Origin: an uncultured Bacilli bacterium
Lineage (GTDB): Bacteria; Bacillota_I; Bacilli_A; RF39; UBA660
Direction of reading: 5' to 3'
Length of the DNA stretch: 64,000 nucleotides
Assembly: GCA_934162125.1 (NCBI GenBank)
Contig: CAKPHU010000003.1
Coordinates: 1-64,000, forward strand
The translations under genes were made by a program, and so were the position numbers. The notes under the pieces are model-generated. The model searched no databases. It was not told the origin of the DNA and saw nothing but the letters and a program-made list of their open reading frames with translations. This document shows, piece by piece, positions 19,799 through 28,618 of the stretch. How positions within the stretch are numbered: position 1 is the first letter of the stretch; each line of letters opens with the position of its first letter.

Positions 19799-20749
19799 AT
19801 GGAAGATTTTAAGAAGATATATAAAGAGATAAAAAAATATAATAATATAATTATTGCTAGACATATAGGTGTTGATCCGGATGCTTTAGCTAGTCAATTA
19901 GCTTTAAGAGACTCAATTAGGTTAACATTTCCAGAGAAGAAAGTTATTGCGATAGGTTCTGGTAGTGCTAAGTTTAGTTTTATTGGGAAACTTGATAAGT
20001 TTGAGAGTTTAGAAAATAGCTTATTAATTGTATTAGATACTCCTGATAAGAGAAGAGTGGATGGGGTTAACGTTGATAGTTTTCCATTCTGTATAAAAAT
20101 TGATCATCATCCTTTTGTGGAAAGTTTTAATGGAATAGAACATATTGAAGAGAAAGCTTCATCTGCATGTGAAATAGTAATGAAACTTTTACTAGAAACT
20201 AGATTGAAGTGTGATACAGCTATTGCAGAAAAGTTATTTATTGGATTAGTATCTGATTCTAATAGATTTTTATTTAATTCATGTTCAGCAGAGACTTTTA
20301 TGCTTGTTAGTAAGTACTTAGAGAAGTATAAGTTTGATTTAGCTGAATTATATCAGAAGTTATATGCTAGGCCATTGAATGAAGTTAGACTTGAAGGATA
20401 TATTGGTTATAATATGACTGTTACTGATAATGGAGTTGGTTATATTAAGATAACTGATGAACTACTAAATGAGTTTGGAGTAGATAGTGCTGCTCCTGGT
20501 AATATGATAAATAATTTTAATTTTATTAATGAGGTACTTGTATGGGTTACAATGACTGAGGATAGTAAGAATAATCAGATTAGAGTATCAATTAGGTCAC
20601 GTGGACCAGAAATTAATAAGATTGCAGAGAAATATCATGGTGGAGGACATAAAGCAGCTTCAGGGGCTAGATTTAAGTCTTTTGAAGAAGCTATGCCTTT
20701 GATTTTAGATCTAGATAAGTATTTAGGAGAGATAAAGAATGATAATTAA
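19799..20749 (+). CDS. nrnA: DHH/DHHA1 phosphoesterase NrnA (nano-RNase / pAp phosphatase)
   Basis: Degrades very short RNAs and dephosphorylates 3'-phosphoadenosine-5'-phosphate. The DHH domain shows RHIGVDPDALASQLAL (about residues 20-35), VLDTPDKRR and the metal motif KIDHHPF (about 99-105). The DHHA1 domain ends with the substrate-binding HGGGHKAASGA (about 280-290). Its 316 residues match B. subtilis NrnA. It overlaps the next gene by 11 bases. Confidence 0.93.
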   Translation: MEDFKKIYKEIKKYNNIIIARHIGVDPDALASQLALRDSIRLTFPEKKVIAIGSGSAKFSFIGKLDKFESLENSLLIVLDTPDKRRVDGVNVDSFPFCIKIDHHPFVESFNGIEHIEEKASSACEIVMKLLLETRLKCDTAIAEKLFIGLVSDSNRFLFNSCSAETFMLVSKYLEKYKFDLAELYQKLYARPLNEVRLEGYIGYNMTVTDNGVGYIKITDELLNEFGVDSAAPGNMINNFNFINEVLVWVTMTEDSKNNQIRVSIRSRGPEINKIAEKYHGGGHKAASGARFKSFEEAMPLILDLDKYLGEIKNDN

Positions 20750-21320
20750 AGATGTTAATTTGGAAGTTATTGCGACTAGACGTAGTCAGTATCCAGATGA
20801 AGGAAAACCAGAATTTCTATTAGTTGGTCGTAGTAATGTAGGAAAAAGTAGCTTTATAAATAGTGTGGTAGGTAGAAAGAATATTGCCCATACTTCAGCT
20901 AAACCTGGTAAGACTCAAACTTTGAATTTTTATAATGTAAATGATGCTTTTTACTTGATTGATGTTCCTGGATATGGTTATGCAGCAACAGATAAAAAGA
21001 CACAAGCAAAGTTTGGGATGATGATTGAGGAATACTTAGAGAAGAGAGAAGAGTTAAAAAGAGTATTTATGTTGATTGATTTTAGAATGAAACCAACAGA
21101 AGATGATTTACTTATGTATAACTTTTTAAAGTATTATAATTTACCAGTTACAGTGATTGCGACAAAGGCTGATAAAGTTGGAGGAAGTAAGAAAGCTAAA
21201 AATTTAAAGATGATTTTAGATACTTTAGATTTAGTTATTGGTGATGATTTGATTGTCTTTTCAGCAGTTAATAAACTAGGAGTAAAAGATGTTCATAAGA
21301 AAATAGAAGACTTAGTATAG
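20739..21320 (+). CDS. ysxC: Ribosome biogenesis GTPase YsxC/EngB
   Basis: An essential GTPase needed for late 50S assembly. GTPase motifs: G1 GRSNVGKSS (about residues 30-38), G3 DVPGYGYA, G4 ATKADK (about 140-145), and a G5-like FSAV. The 193 residues match the family. It overlaps nrnA by 11 bases, so its translation is coupled. A terminator follows. Confidence 0.96.
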   Translation: MIIKDVNLEVIATRRSQYPDEGKPEFLLVGRSNVGKSSFINSVVGRKNIAHTSAKPGKTQTLNFYNVNDAFYLIDVPGYGYAATDKKTQAKFGMMIEEYLEKREELKRVFMLIDFRMKPTEDDLLMYNFLKYYNLPVTVIATKADKVGGSKKAKNLKMILDTLDLVIGDDLIVFSAVNKLGVKDVHKKIEDLV

Positions 21321-21340
21321 GAAACTTACTAAGTCTTTTT
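21309..21340 (+). terminator. Terminator after ysxC
   Basis: GACTTAGTA pairs with TACTAAGTC, followed by TTTTT. The left arm overlaps the last codons of ysxC. Confidence 0.85.
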
Positions 21341-21363
21341 CATATATTATTGTAGGTGATAGA

Positions 21364-21804
21364 GTGAAGGTAGAGATTTGTGATAGAGATTTCTTTTTAT
21401 TCATCAATAATAAATATGTTAATTGTTTAGATAGTAGAGAAGATATTATTCAATTTATTAAGGATAAGATAGTTAGTTTGAAAACTAGATTAAATTTGAA
21501 GGGTTTTTATAAAGTTTTAGTGTTTTATGATGAGAAGGTTGGTTTTTTTGTAGAGGGAAAGAAACTTGATGAGATAGATTATTCTAATTCGTTGGATTTA
21601 AGAATTCTTATTACGGGATATGATATTTATTTTGAAACAGATGATTATTTTTTAATTAGTGATGTGAAAGACGTTAAGTACTTAAAGGGACATTACTATT
21701 GCCTGGTTAAAGATATTGTGGATATTGATAAAGTTGTGGAACATGGTAAATTTATTTATGGAGAAGATGCTTTAAATAAACTTAGTTTGGCTAAGAGAGT
21801 ATAA
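21364..21804 (+). CDS. Hypothetical protein (146 aa)
   Basis: A 146-residue soluble protein starting at GTG 21364, close after TAGGTGAT. It is a mixed alpha/beta domain with many aromatic residues (DRDFFLFINNKYVNCLD, GYDIYFETDDYFLISDVKDVKY) and no signal or membrane segment. I do not recognise a family. It lies between ysxC and the convergent spoIVA. Base composition and codon use match its neighbours, so it is likely a native gene. Confidence 0.65.
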   Translation: MKVEICDRDFFLFINNKYVNCLDSREDIIQFIKDKIVSLKTRLNLKGFYKVLVFYDEKVGFFVEGKKLDEIDYSNSLDLRILITGYDIYFETDDYFLISDVKDVKYLKGHYYCLVKDIVDIDKVVEHGKFIYGEDALNKLSLAKRV

Positions 21805-21826
21805 AAAAAGAATCCTAATGGATTCT
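21803..21826 (-). terminator. spoIVA terminator
   Basis: On the minus strand AGAATCC-ATTA-GGATTCT is followed by seven T. It overlaps the spoIVA stop codon. Confidence 0.85.
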
Positions 21827-23300
21827 AGATTACGATTGCGATCATGTTGTTTGAACCTTTATTTACTACTTTTGATAGAGTTGTTTGTAATTTATATCTA
21901 ATGTTGTCCGGCATTAGATTTATTTTTGATTGAATACCTTCTTGAACGATAGAGTCTAGACTACGACCAAAGATTTCACTTTTCCAGATTTCTCCTGGGT
22001 TTTGATCGTGATCTTTCATTAGATAATCAATTAACTCTTTACTTTGGACTTCACTACCGATGATAGGTTCAAATGTTGATTCTACATCTACTCTAATCAT
22101 ATGAATAGATGGTGCGACAGCTTTTAATTTTACACCATATCTTGGACCTTGTTTTACGATTTCAGGTTTATCTAATTTCATATCTTCAATAGATGGTGTT
22201 GCGACTCCATAACCTGTTTGTTTAACCATTTTTAAAGCATATTTTATTTGATCGTACTCTTTTTTCGCAGTATTTAAATCTTGGAAAAGAGCTAGTAAGT
22301 CAGCTTTACTTTGAACATCTATTTTAATTATTTCAGTTAGAGTTTTATTATATAAATCTGCAGGAGCAGTTAAATTAATAGTAATTGTTCCGTTGGCAGG
22401 ATTTACTTCAGATAAATAACTTTTTTCAATCATTGTATTTGAAAGAAAATGACTAGTTATTTTATCAATGTCACGTAATTTGTCGATTTCAATGACACTT
22501 TCTTTAATAGAATTTATATAGCTTTCTTTAACTGGATGATCAGGATTTAAAATAGCAATCCATTCTGGCATATTTACTTTTACTTCAAGTACTGGGAATT
22601 CATAAAGGGCTTCTTTTAAGATGTCATACATATCTTTTTCGGTCATTGACTCAACACTTAATGGTAGTACTGGTACCTGGTATTCATCTTTTAAGCGTTT
22701 AGCTAATTTTTCAGTTTCAGGTAGTGTAGGGTGTGTAGTATTTAAAATAACGATGAATGGTTTACCAATACTTTTTAGTTCTTCAATAACACGTTGTTCT
22801 GCTTCTAAGTAGTCATTACGATCAAATTCTCCGATAGAACCATCTGTTGTCATAACAATACCAATCGTTGAATGGTCTTTAATAACTTTTTCAGTACCTA
22901 TTTCAGCTGCTTCTGTGAAAGGTATTTCTTCAGTGTACCATGGGGTTTTTACCATTCTTGGACCATTTTCATCAGTGGCTCCTTGAGCTTTATCAATCAT
23001 ATAACCGACACAGTCAATTAGACGAATATTACAAGTAAAATCATCTATTTTAATGTTTGCGGCATTATTTGGAACAAACTTTGGTTCTGTTGTCATAATA
23101 GTTTTGCCCGCAGCACTTTGAGGAATTTCATCTAAAGCACGTTTTCTTTCATATTCATTTTCAATATGAGGAACAATTAGAGTTTCAACCATTTTCTTTA
23201 TAAAAGTAGATTTACCAGTTCTTACGGCACCAACTACACCTAGATAAATATCTCCACCGCTACGATAAGCTATATTTTTAATAATTTCTTGTTTATCCAT
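21825..23300 (-). CDS. spoIVA: Stage IV sporulation protein A, spore coat ATPase
   Basis: SpoIVA polymerises on the forespore outer membrane by ATP hydrolysis and forms the basement layer of the coat. The N-terminal GTPase-like domain has the Walker A motif GAVRTGKSTF (about residues 22-31), DCVGYM and the middle/C-terminal domains ending GSNNMIAIVI. The 491 residues match the 492 of B. subtilis. ATG 23300 is 7-8 bases from AAGGAG; an ATG 6 bases upstream is too close to it. This is strong evidence that the organism forms endospores. Confidence 0.97.
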   Translation of the reverse strand: MDKQEIIKNIAYRSGGDIYLGVVGAVRTGKSTFIKKMVETLIVPHIENEYERKRALDEIPQSAAGKTIMTTEPKFVPNNAANIKIDDFTCNIRLIDCVGYMIDKAQGATDENGPRMVKTPWYTEEIPFTEAAEIGTEKVIKDHSTIGIVMTTDGSIGEFDRNDYLEAEQRVIEELKSIGKPFIVILNTTHPTLPETEKLAKRLKDEYQVPVLPLSVESMTEKDMYDILKEALYEFPVLEVKVNMPEWIAILNPDHPVKESYINSIKESVIEIDKLRDIDKITSHFLSNTMIEKSYLSEVNPANGTITINLTAPADLYNKTLTEIIKIDVQSKADLLALFQDLNTAKKEYDQIKYALKMVKQTGYGVATPSIEDMKLDKPEIVKQGPRYGVKLKAVAPSIHMIRVDVESTFEPIIGSEVQSKELIDYLMKDHDQNPGEIWKSEIFGRSLDSIVQEGIQSKINLMPDNIRYKLQTTLSKVVNKGSNNMIAIVI

Positions 23301-23354
23301 ATACATTCTCCTTATACAGTAAAGAGTATGTTATTAATAAATAAAAAAGAACTA

Positions 23355-23386
23355 TTAGAAAAAGAAAAAGAGTTTTTTCTCTTTTT
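23355..23386 (-). terminator. Terminator after the spoVIF-like gene
   Basis: On the minus strand AAAAAGAG-AAAAAA-CTCTTTTT followed by a T-rich stretch. It overlaps the spoVIF stop. Confidence 0.65.
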
Positions 23387-23624
23387 AAAACATATTGTTC
23401 ATGTCTTTAGGGACTTTATTTTTTCTGATGGCATCAATAATTTGTTCCTCTTTTTCTTTTGATACTTCTTTACCGGTCATATTACTTAAATCACGAATTA
23501 CTTCGCGAATAGTGTTTTCATCTTGCATATTAGATTTTTGTAGTTTGGCTGCAAGTGAAAAGATTGTATCTTTATTTATATGAGTCTTTTTTTCTACTTT
23601 CTTAAAAAAATTATCTCCAAACAT
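23385..23624 (-). CDS. spoVIF: Stage VI sporulation protein F-like
   Basis: 79 residues with the pattern of SpoVIF: start MFGDNFFKKVEKKTHINKDTIFSLA, then NMQDENTIREVIRDLSNMTGKEVSKEKEEQIIDAI and a short KVPKDM end. In Bacillus the protein is needed for late coat assembly in the mother cell. It lies between spoIVA and a SHOCT gene. Its ribosome-binding site AGGAGGT is inside a long hairpin (see 23625-23662), which may restrain its translation. Confidence 0.8.
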   Translation of the reverse strand: MFGDNFFKKVEKKTHINKDTIFSLAAKLQKSNMQDENTIREVIRDLSNMTGKEVSKEKEEQIIDAIRKNKVPKDMNNMF

Positions 23625-23662
23625 AAAAGACCTCCTATTTCAATATATGTAGGAAGTCTTTT
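23625..23662 (-). promoter_or_regulatory. Hairpin sequestering the spoVIF ribosome-binding site
   Basis: The minus-strand arms AAAAGACTTCCTA and TAGGAGGTCTTTT form 13 pairs (one G-U). The 3' arm is the AGGAGG site and ends against the spoVIF ATG. It could block translation or act as a partial terminator after the upstream gene; both are inference. Confidence 0.6.
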
Positions 23663-23669
23663 TTGGTTC

Positions 23670-23942
23670 TTAACTATTTCTGCTTCTGGCGATAGCTTGA
23701 CATTTACGATTGAATTCTTCTTCAGAAATTAGATTCTTTTCTAGTCTTTCATGAAGCATAGCAAGAGCTTTATCACTCATATCATTTCTATTAGTTGGAT
23801 CAGTATGATTAAAATCATTGATTCCTTTAGTAAAAACATTACGTTTTTCACTTTGAAATTTGTTTGACCAGTTATTATTACTATAGTTTTTTATACCATT
23901 ACTATTATTGTGATTTTGAAATCCATTCTCATCTAATATCAT
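23670..23942 (-). CDS. Small Asn-rich protein with C-terminal SHOCT motif
   Basis: 90 residues. The N-terminal 55 are disordered and rich in Asn, Ser and Lys. The C-terminus KALAMLHERLEKNLISEEEFNRKCQAI fits the SHOCT motif, a short oligomerisation helix pair. It starts 10 bases after der and is probably co-transcribed with it. Function unknown; the spoVIF/spoIVA neighbours hint at, but do not prove, a sporulation link. Confidence 0.7.
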   Translation of the reverse strand: MILDENGFQNHNNSNGIKNYSNNNWSNKFQSEKRNVFTKGINDFNHTDPTNRNDMSDKALAMLHERLEKNLISEEEFNRKCQAIARSRNS

Positions 23943-23951
23943 ATTTTTCTC

Positions 23952-25259
23952 CTATTCATCATCAGTTCTATTTTTAAATTGTAAGACGATTGGGGTACCA
24001 GTAAAATCAAAGTTTTCTCTAATTTTATTTTCTAAGTAACGTTCATATGAGAAATGAACTAAACCTTTATTATTAACGCGGAAAGTAAATTTTGGTGGCT
24101 TAGTTCCAGTTTGAGAAGTAAAGTATATCTTTAATCTCTTACCTTTATATGATGGTGGAATGTTTAATTGATAGGCATCATTGATTACATCATTTAAAAT
24201 ACTAGTTTTGATTTCTTTTTTGATGTTTTCAGCAACTTTTAAGATTTCGGGCATTAATGTATGAATTCTCTTTTTAGTTAAAGCTGATAAGAAGACGATA
24301 GGTGCGTAGGTTGCAAATTGAAATTCTGCACGCATTAGCTTTTCGAATTCTCCAATAGTAGTATCTTGAACTGTATCCCATTTATTAACGACAAAGATTA
24401 GTCCTTTACCTTTTTCAATGGCATATCCAGCAATGTGTTTATCGTGTTCTTTTATACCTTCTTCAGCATTTATTACGACTAAGCAGATGTCAGCACGATC
24501 AATCGACTTTAGAGAACGCATTAAACTATATTTTTCAATGCTTTCAAATACTTTGCCTTTTTTACGCATACCAGCAGTGTCGATTAAAACATATTCTTCA
24601 TTGTTGTATCTTAAGATAGAGTCTATAGAGTCTCTAGTAGTTCCAGCTATATTAGAGACAACGACACGTTCTTCATTTAGAAGAGCATTCATTAAAGAAC
24701 TCTTACCAACATTAGGACGACCAATGATAGCAAACTTTAATCTATTATCTTCCTTTTCTTCTTTAATATTAAAATCATTTGTAATAGTGTCCATTAAATC
24801 AACGTAACCTATATTATGAATACTACTTATAGGAATATATGTATCAAAACCTAGTTCATAGAAATCATAAATATTATCTTGAGCTTCTTTAACATCCATT
24901 TTATTAATAGCAACAATTATCTTCTTATTACTTTTTCTTAAGATGTCTCTGATAGTAAAATCATTGGCTGTTAGACCTTCTTTACCATCAACGATAAAGA
25001 CTACTATATCTGCTTCATTAATAGCAATTTCAGCTTGAATTTTGATAATATCATTAAATGTTTCATCTGTTGTATCAATACCACCAGTATCAACTAAATA
25101 AAACTTCTTTTGATTGTATATTGCTTCTTGATATATTCTGTCACGAGTTACTCCTGGTGTGTCTTCAATGATTGAGACTTTTTTACCAATAATTTTATTA
25201 AATAGAGTTGACTTACCAACATTAGGTCTTCCAACTAAAGCTACAATAGGTAATGACAT
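23952..25259 (-). CDS. der: Ribosome biogenesis GTPase Der (EngA)
   Basis: An essential double GTPase for 50S maturation. First G domain: GRPNVGKSTLFNKI at about residues 10-23, DTGGID, NKMDV. Second G domain: GRPNVGKSSLMNALL at about 179-193, DTAGMRKKG, NKWD. A KH-like C-terminal domain follows with SYKGKRLKIYFTSQTGTKPPKFTFRVN. Its 435 residues match the family. GGAGGGGAT lies before the ATG. Confidence 0.98.
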   Translation of the reverse strand: MSLPIVALVGRPNVGKSTLFNKIIGKKVSIIEDTPGVTRDRIYQEAIYNQKKFYLVDTGGIDTTDETFNDIIKIQAEIAINEADIVVFIVDGKEGLTANDFTIRDILRKSNKKIIVAINKMDVKEAQDNIYDFYELGFDTYIPISSIHNIGYVDLMDTITNDFNIKEEKEDNRLKFAIIGRPNVGKSSLMNALLNEERVVVSNIAGTTRDSIDSILRYNNEEYVLIDTAGMRKKGKVFESIEKYSLMRSLKSIDRADICLVVINAEEGIKEHDKHIAGYAIEKGKGLIFVVNKWDTVQDTTIGEFEKLMRAEFQFATYAPIVFLSALTKKRIHTLMPEILKVAENIKKEIKTSILNDVINDAYQLNIPPSYKGKRLKIYFTSQTGTKPPKFTFRVNNKGLVHFSYERYLENKIRENFDFTGTPIVLQFKNRTDDE

Positions 25260-25375
25260 AATATCCCCTCCAATTCACACGTATTATATCATATATATGT
25301 AAACTTTTAAAGAAAAAATGTTTAATTACAAATTTGTTCTTTATTTGTGATATACTTAAGATGGAAGGTGATATG

Positions 25376-26029
25376 ATGGATTTAGAAGAAAAAAAAGTAG
25401 AAAAAAGCTGGTATGATAAACCTAATGCAGTTACATGGTTAATAATAATTGTCATATCTTTTATAATTTTAAGTAGTCAATCTTTTGCGATTAATAGTGA
25501 CGTTGATGCTTTAAAAATATTTCAAGATGTACTTAATCATAATATTACTTATATGATTGCTTTAGTATATTTTATATTGATTAAGACAAAATTTGGTAGA
25601 AAGTATTTTGATTATGAAAACTTTATAATGATGGTTATATTCTTTATAGTTTTAATTACTTCATTCTTAACTGTTTTTCAATCATTCAGTTTACCTACAT
25701 TGTTGTCTTTAGCAATTAATTTTGTAGTATTTATTTATTTCTTTCATACTTTTATGAGACCAACTATAATATGGAAAGAATTTAAGTTAGAAAAGTCACC
25801 ATTTAATGAATTGTCTAATTTAGGATGTTTTCAAATATTAGTAGTTTTAGAAGTAATTTTATTACTTACTAATCTTATTTTAATGCAGACATTTGATGGT
25901 ACTGTTTTAGCGACACTTGCTTGTGTTTATATGTTACTATTTGCTAGATATATATATTTATTTAGAGCTTTCTTAGAAGAAAATGATGAGAAGAAGAAAG
26001 AGAAAAAAGCTCTTAAGGAGAGTGAATAG
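25376..26029 (+). CDS. Multi-pass membrane protein of unknown function
   Basis: 218 residues from ATG 25376, placed 5 bases after AAGGTGAT (ATG 25373 is also possible). About five hydrophobic segments are visible, the first near VTWLIIIVISFIILSS. The ends are charged and cytoplasmic, with a Lys/Glu-rich tail. No family is recognised. The next gene starts 1 base after its stop, so the two form a unit and may interact. Confidence 0.7.
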   Translation: MDLEEKKVEKSWYDKPNAVTWLIIIVISFIILSSQSFAINSDVDALKIFQDVLNHNITYMIALVYFILIKTKFGRKYFDYENFIMMVIFFIVLITSFLTVFQSFSLPTLLSLAINFVVFIYFFHTFMRPTIIWKEFKLEKSPFNELSNLGCFQILVVLEVILLLTNLILMQTFDGTVLATLACVYMLLFARYIYLFRAFLEENDEKKKEKKALKESE

Positions 26030-26030
26030 A

Positions 26031-26363
26031 ATGTTTGAAGAGATTTTAAAAGAGAAAAAAGATTTACCTAGAATGAAAGCTATTGAAAAAGAAATGGGTA
26101 AATATGAATATAATGGTTATCAGAAATTTTCTTTAGTTACCTTTATAATTTGTTTTGCTTTAGGTATTGTTTTTGGTAATTTATTTCCAACTTGTAGTTC
26201 AACAAACTTATATACTGATACTTGTACTAGTACAGAATTTAATTTCTTTTTAATGACTGCTATCTGGTTCATAAGTTTCTTAGTATGTCTATTCTTCTTT
26301 GGTATGGGACATATTATTTCTTTACTTAGTTCTATTGATGAAAAAATGGGTAAAAGAATGTAA
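26031..26363 (+). CDS. Small two-helix membrane protein
   Basis: 110 residues from ATG 26031, after AAGGAG. A cytoplasmic N-terminus of about 35 residues is followed by two hydrophobic helices (FSLVTFIICFALGIVFGNLF and FFLMTAIWFISFLVCLFFFG) flanking a short outside loop that contains two Cys. Co-transcribed with the preceding membrane protein. No known family. Confidence 0.7.
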   Translation: MFEEILKEKKDLPRMKAIEKEMGKYEYNGYQKFSLVTFIICFALGIVFGNLFPTCSSTNLYTDTCTSTEFNFFLMTAIWFISFLVCLFFFGMGHIISLLSSIDEKMGKRM

Positions 26364-26415
26364 ATTTATATCATATTGCTTGTTTTTTTAAATAAAGTAT
26401 GATAAGTTTTATATG

Positions 26416-26434
26416 TAAGCATAACTAATGCTTA
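26416..26434 (+). other. Small hairpin in the HU leader
   Basis: TAAGCAT-aacta-ATGCTTA lies about 10 bases before the GGGAGGT site of the HU gene. It may stabilise the mRNA or mark a binding site; nothing more can be said. Confidence 0.35.
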
Positions 26435-26459
26435 ATTAATAATGGGAGGTATTATTCTT

Positions 26460-26732
26460 ATGAAAAAAGTTGAATTAGTAGAAGCTGTTGCAAAAGAAAC
26501 TGGATTAACAAAAGCAGATTCTGCAAGAGCAGTAGATGCAACATTTGCATCAATTACTGAAGCTTTAAAAAAGGGGGATAAAGTTCCACTAGTTGGATTT
26601 GGAACATTCGCTGTTTCAAAGAGAAAAGCTCGTGAAGGACGTAACCCTAGAACTGGTGAAACTGTTAAAATAGCTGCTAGAAAAGCTGTTACATTCAAAC
26701 CAGGAACTGCTTTAAAAGAATCAGTAAACTAA
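26460..26732 (+). CDS. hup: DNA-binding protein HU
   Basis: Histone-like dimer that bends and compacts DNA. MKKVELVEAVAKETGLTKADSARAVD begins the helical dimerisation part; the beta-arm carries GFGTFAVSKRKAREGRNPRTGETVKI with the conserved RNPRTG tip. 90 residues from ATG 26460, which follows GGGAGGT; an in-frame ATG at 26442 lies before that site and is rejected. Monocistronic with a strong terminator. Confidence 0.98.
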   Translation: MKKVELVEAVAKETGLTKADSARAVDATFASITEALKKGDKVPLVGFGTFAVSKRKAREGRNPRTGETVKIAARKAVTFKPGTALKESVN

Positions 26733-26745
26733 TTATAGAAGTAAT

Positions 26746-26771
26746 TGAACCTTTTTTAAGGTTCTTTTTTT
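26746..26771 (+). terminator. HU terminator
   Basis: GAACCTT-tttt-AAGGTTC followed by seven T. Confidence 0.92.
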
Positions 26772-26837
26772 ACGAATTTTGAATTATTGCCCGTTTTATA
26801 ATAATTTGGTATAATATATGGAGATTGAGGTGAACGG

Positions 26838-27929
26838 ATGTTAGAAGCAGCATTAAAGTTTCTTAAACAAATAAATGACAGTGGTTGTACTGCTTACATA
26901 GTAGGAGGATTTGTACGTGATCATATTCTAGGAATAGAATCTAGTGATATTGATATTAATACAAATGCTACTCCTAAAGATATAAAACTTATTTTTGAAG
27001 ATAGTTGTTTACCTAGTGAAGATTATGGATCAGTTACTGTTATTAAATGGGGCGTTAGATTTGAGATAACGACATTTAGAGAAGAAGTAAATTATATTGA
27101 TAATAGAAGACCGGGAGAAGTTAGATATATAAATGATTTAAAGAAAGATCTACTTAGAAGAGATTTTACTATCAATGCTATTTGTATGGATAAAGACGGT
27201 AACATAATAGATTTATTAAATGGAAAAGAAGATATAGATAAAAGAATTATTAGAACTATTGGATGTGCAACTGAGAGATTTGAAGAAGATTGCTTAAGAA
27301 TACTTAGAGCAATTAGATTTGCGACAATTCTTGATTTTGATCTTGACGAAGATGTTAGAAGTGCAATTAAAGAGAAAAAGTTCTTATTAAAAAAATTATC
27401 TTATTATCGAAAAAGAGAAGAACTTGATAAGATATTTGCTAGTAGTAATGCTAAAAAAGGTATTAGAATGTTACTTGATTTTGGATTAGATGAAGAGTTA
27501 GAGCTTCCTAATTTAGATAAAGTTAATGAGACTGATAACTTGATTGGTATTTGGAGTGTTCTAGATGTTACTGATAAGTATCCATTTAATAGTAATGAAT
27601 TGTCTTTGATTAAGAATATTAAAGAAGCAATAAAATTGAATAATTTTGATCCAATGGCTTTATATAGTTATGGGTTATATGTTAATACAGTAGCAGGGGA
27701 GATTAAGGGACTTGATAAGAAAAAAATAACAGAGTCTTATGTTAATATTCCTATTCATTCTAGAAGAGATTTAGCTGTTACTAGTGAAGATATATTAATT
27801 AGTTTAAATAAAGAACCAGGAAAGTATTTAAAAGAGATTTTTGAAGATATTATTTATCAAGTATTATATAGAAGATTACCTAATGAGAAGGAAGTAATAT
27901 TAGATTATATTGTGGATAAATATAAATAG
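26838..27929 (+). CDS. cca: CCA tRNA nucleotidyltransferase (class II)
   Basis: Adds or repairs the 3' CCA of tRNAs. The nucleotidyltransferase core has YIVGGFVRDHILG (about residues 19-31), the metal motif SSDIDINTNATP (about 35-46), the RRDFTINAI motif and ERFEEDCLRILRAIRF. 363 residues are short for the class and the end lacks an HD domain. A poly(A) polymerase role cannot be fully excluded, but none of the extended PAP tail is present. GAGGTGA precedes ATG, with TATAAT at 26810-26815. Confidence 0.9.
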   Translation: MLEAALKFLKQINDSGCTAYIVGGFVRDHILGIESSDIDINTNATPKDIKLIFEDSCLPSEDYGSVTVIKWGVRFEITTFREEVNYIDNRRPGEVRYINDLKKDLLRRDFTINAICMDKDGNIIDLLNGKEDIDKRIIRTIGCATERFEEDCLRILRAIRFATILDFDLDEDVRSAIKEKKFLLKKLSYYRKREELDKIFASSNAKKGIRMLLDFGLDEELELPNLDKVNETDNLIGIWSVLDVTDKYPFNSNELSLIKNIKEAIKLNNFDPMALYSYGLYVNTVAGEIKGLDKKKITESYVNIPIHSRRDLAVTSEDILISLNKEPGKYLKEIFEDIIYQVLYRRLPNEKEVILDYIVDKYK

Positions 27930-27940
27930 AAGGTGATATG

Positions 27941-28618
27941 ATGAAAGACCTTAAACTTATAGAGATGTTTAAACAAGGACATATGGTAATTCCTTTGTTT
28001 TTAATGCAAAATTATAAGAAGTTTAATATTAAATTAGATGAATTTATATTTTTAATGTATTTATATAATTGTGGAAATAAGTTTGTTTTTGATCCTAGTA
28101 AGTTTAGTGCTGAGATGGGGATTGAATTAAAAGATGTTATGAATTATATAGATGTACTTACTAGTAAGAAATTGATTAGAGTAGAGGTTTTAAAGAATGA
28201 TAAAGGAATTATGGAAGATGTTGTAGTCTTAGATGATTTTTTTTCTAAGTTGGGACTTTTAACGATGGAAGAGGTTAATAAGGTATCTAAGAGTGAGGGT
28301 ACAGATATTTTTGAGGTTATTGAAAAGGAATTTGGAAGAACTCTTAGTCCTATGGAGTATGAGATTATTAAGGCATGGCTTGATAATGACTTTTCAGTTG
28401 ATTTAATTAAAGAAGCTGTTAAGGAAGCTACTATGAATGGGGTAAGTAATTTAAGATATATTGATAAGATACTTTATGAATGGGGTAAGAATGGAATTAA
28501 GACTGTTACTGATGTAGAAAATAATAGGAAGAAGTTTAAAGAGGCTGAGAAGAAGAATTTAGATAGTGATGCTGATTTAACTCTTATTGATTGGAACTGG
28601 TTTGATGATGATGAATAG
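27941..28618 (+). CDS. dnaD: DnaD-domain replication initiation protein
   Basis: DnaD remodels DNA and helps load the helicase at the origin and at restart sites in Firmicutes. It has an N-terminal winged-helix oligomerisation domain (about residues 1-100) and the DnaD C-terminal domain with FEVIEKEFGRTLSPMEYEIIKAWL and a late NGVSNLRYIDKILYEWGKNG motif. 225 residues match B. subtilis. AAGGTGAT lies before two adjacent ATGs; the second (27941) has better spacing. nth follows with overlap, the Bacillus order. Confidence 0.93.
   Translation: MKDLKLIEMFKQGHMVIPLFLMQNYKKFNIKLDEFIFLMYLYNCGNKFVFDPSKFSAEMGIELKDVMNYIDVLTSKKLIRVEVLKNDKGIMEDVVVLDDFFSKLGLLTMEEVNKVSKSEGTDIFEVIEKEFGRTLSPMEYEIIKAWLDNDFSVDLIKEAVKEATMNGVSNLRYIDKILYEWGKNGIKTVTDVENNRKKFKEAEKKNLDSDADLTLIDWNWFDDDE

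Noticed and set aside
21364..21804. Assigning this gene to a sporulation inhibitor family
   Set aside because: The match was only by size and place; no motif supports it, so it is left as hypothetical.
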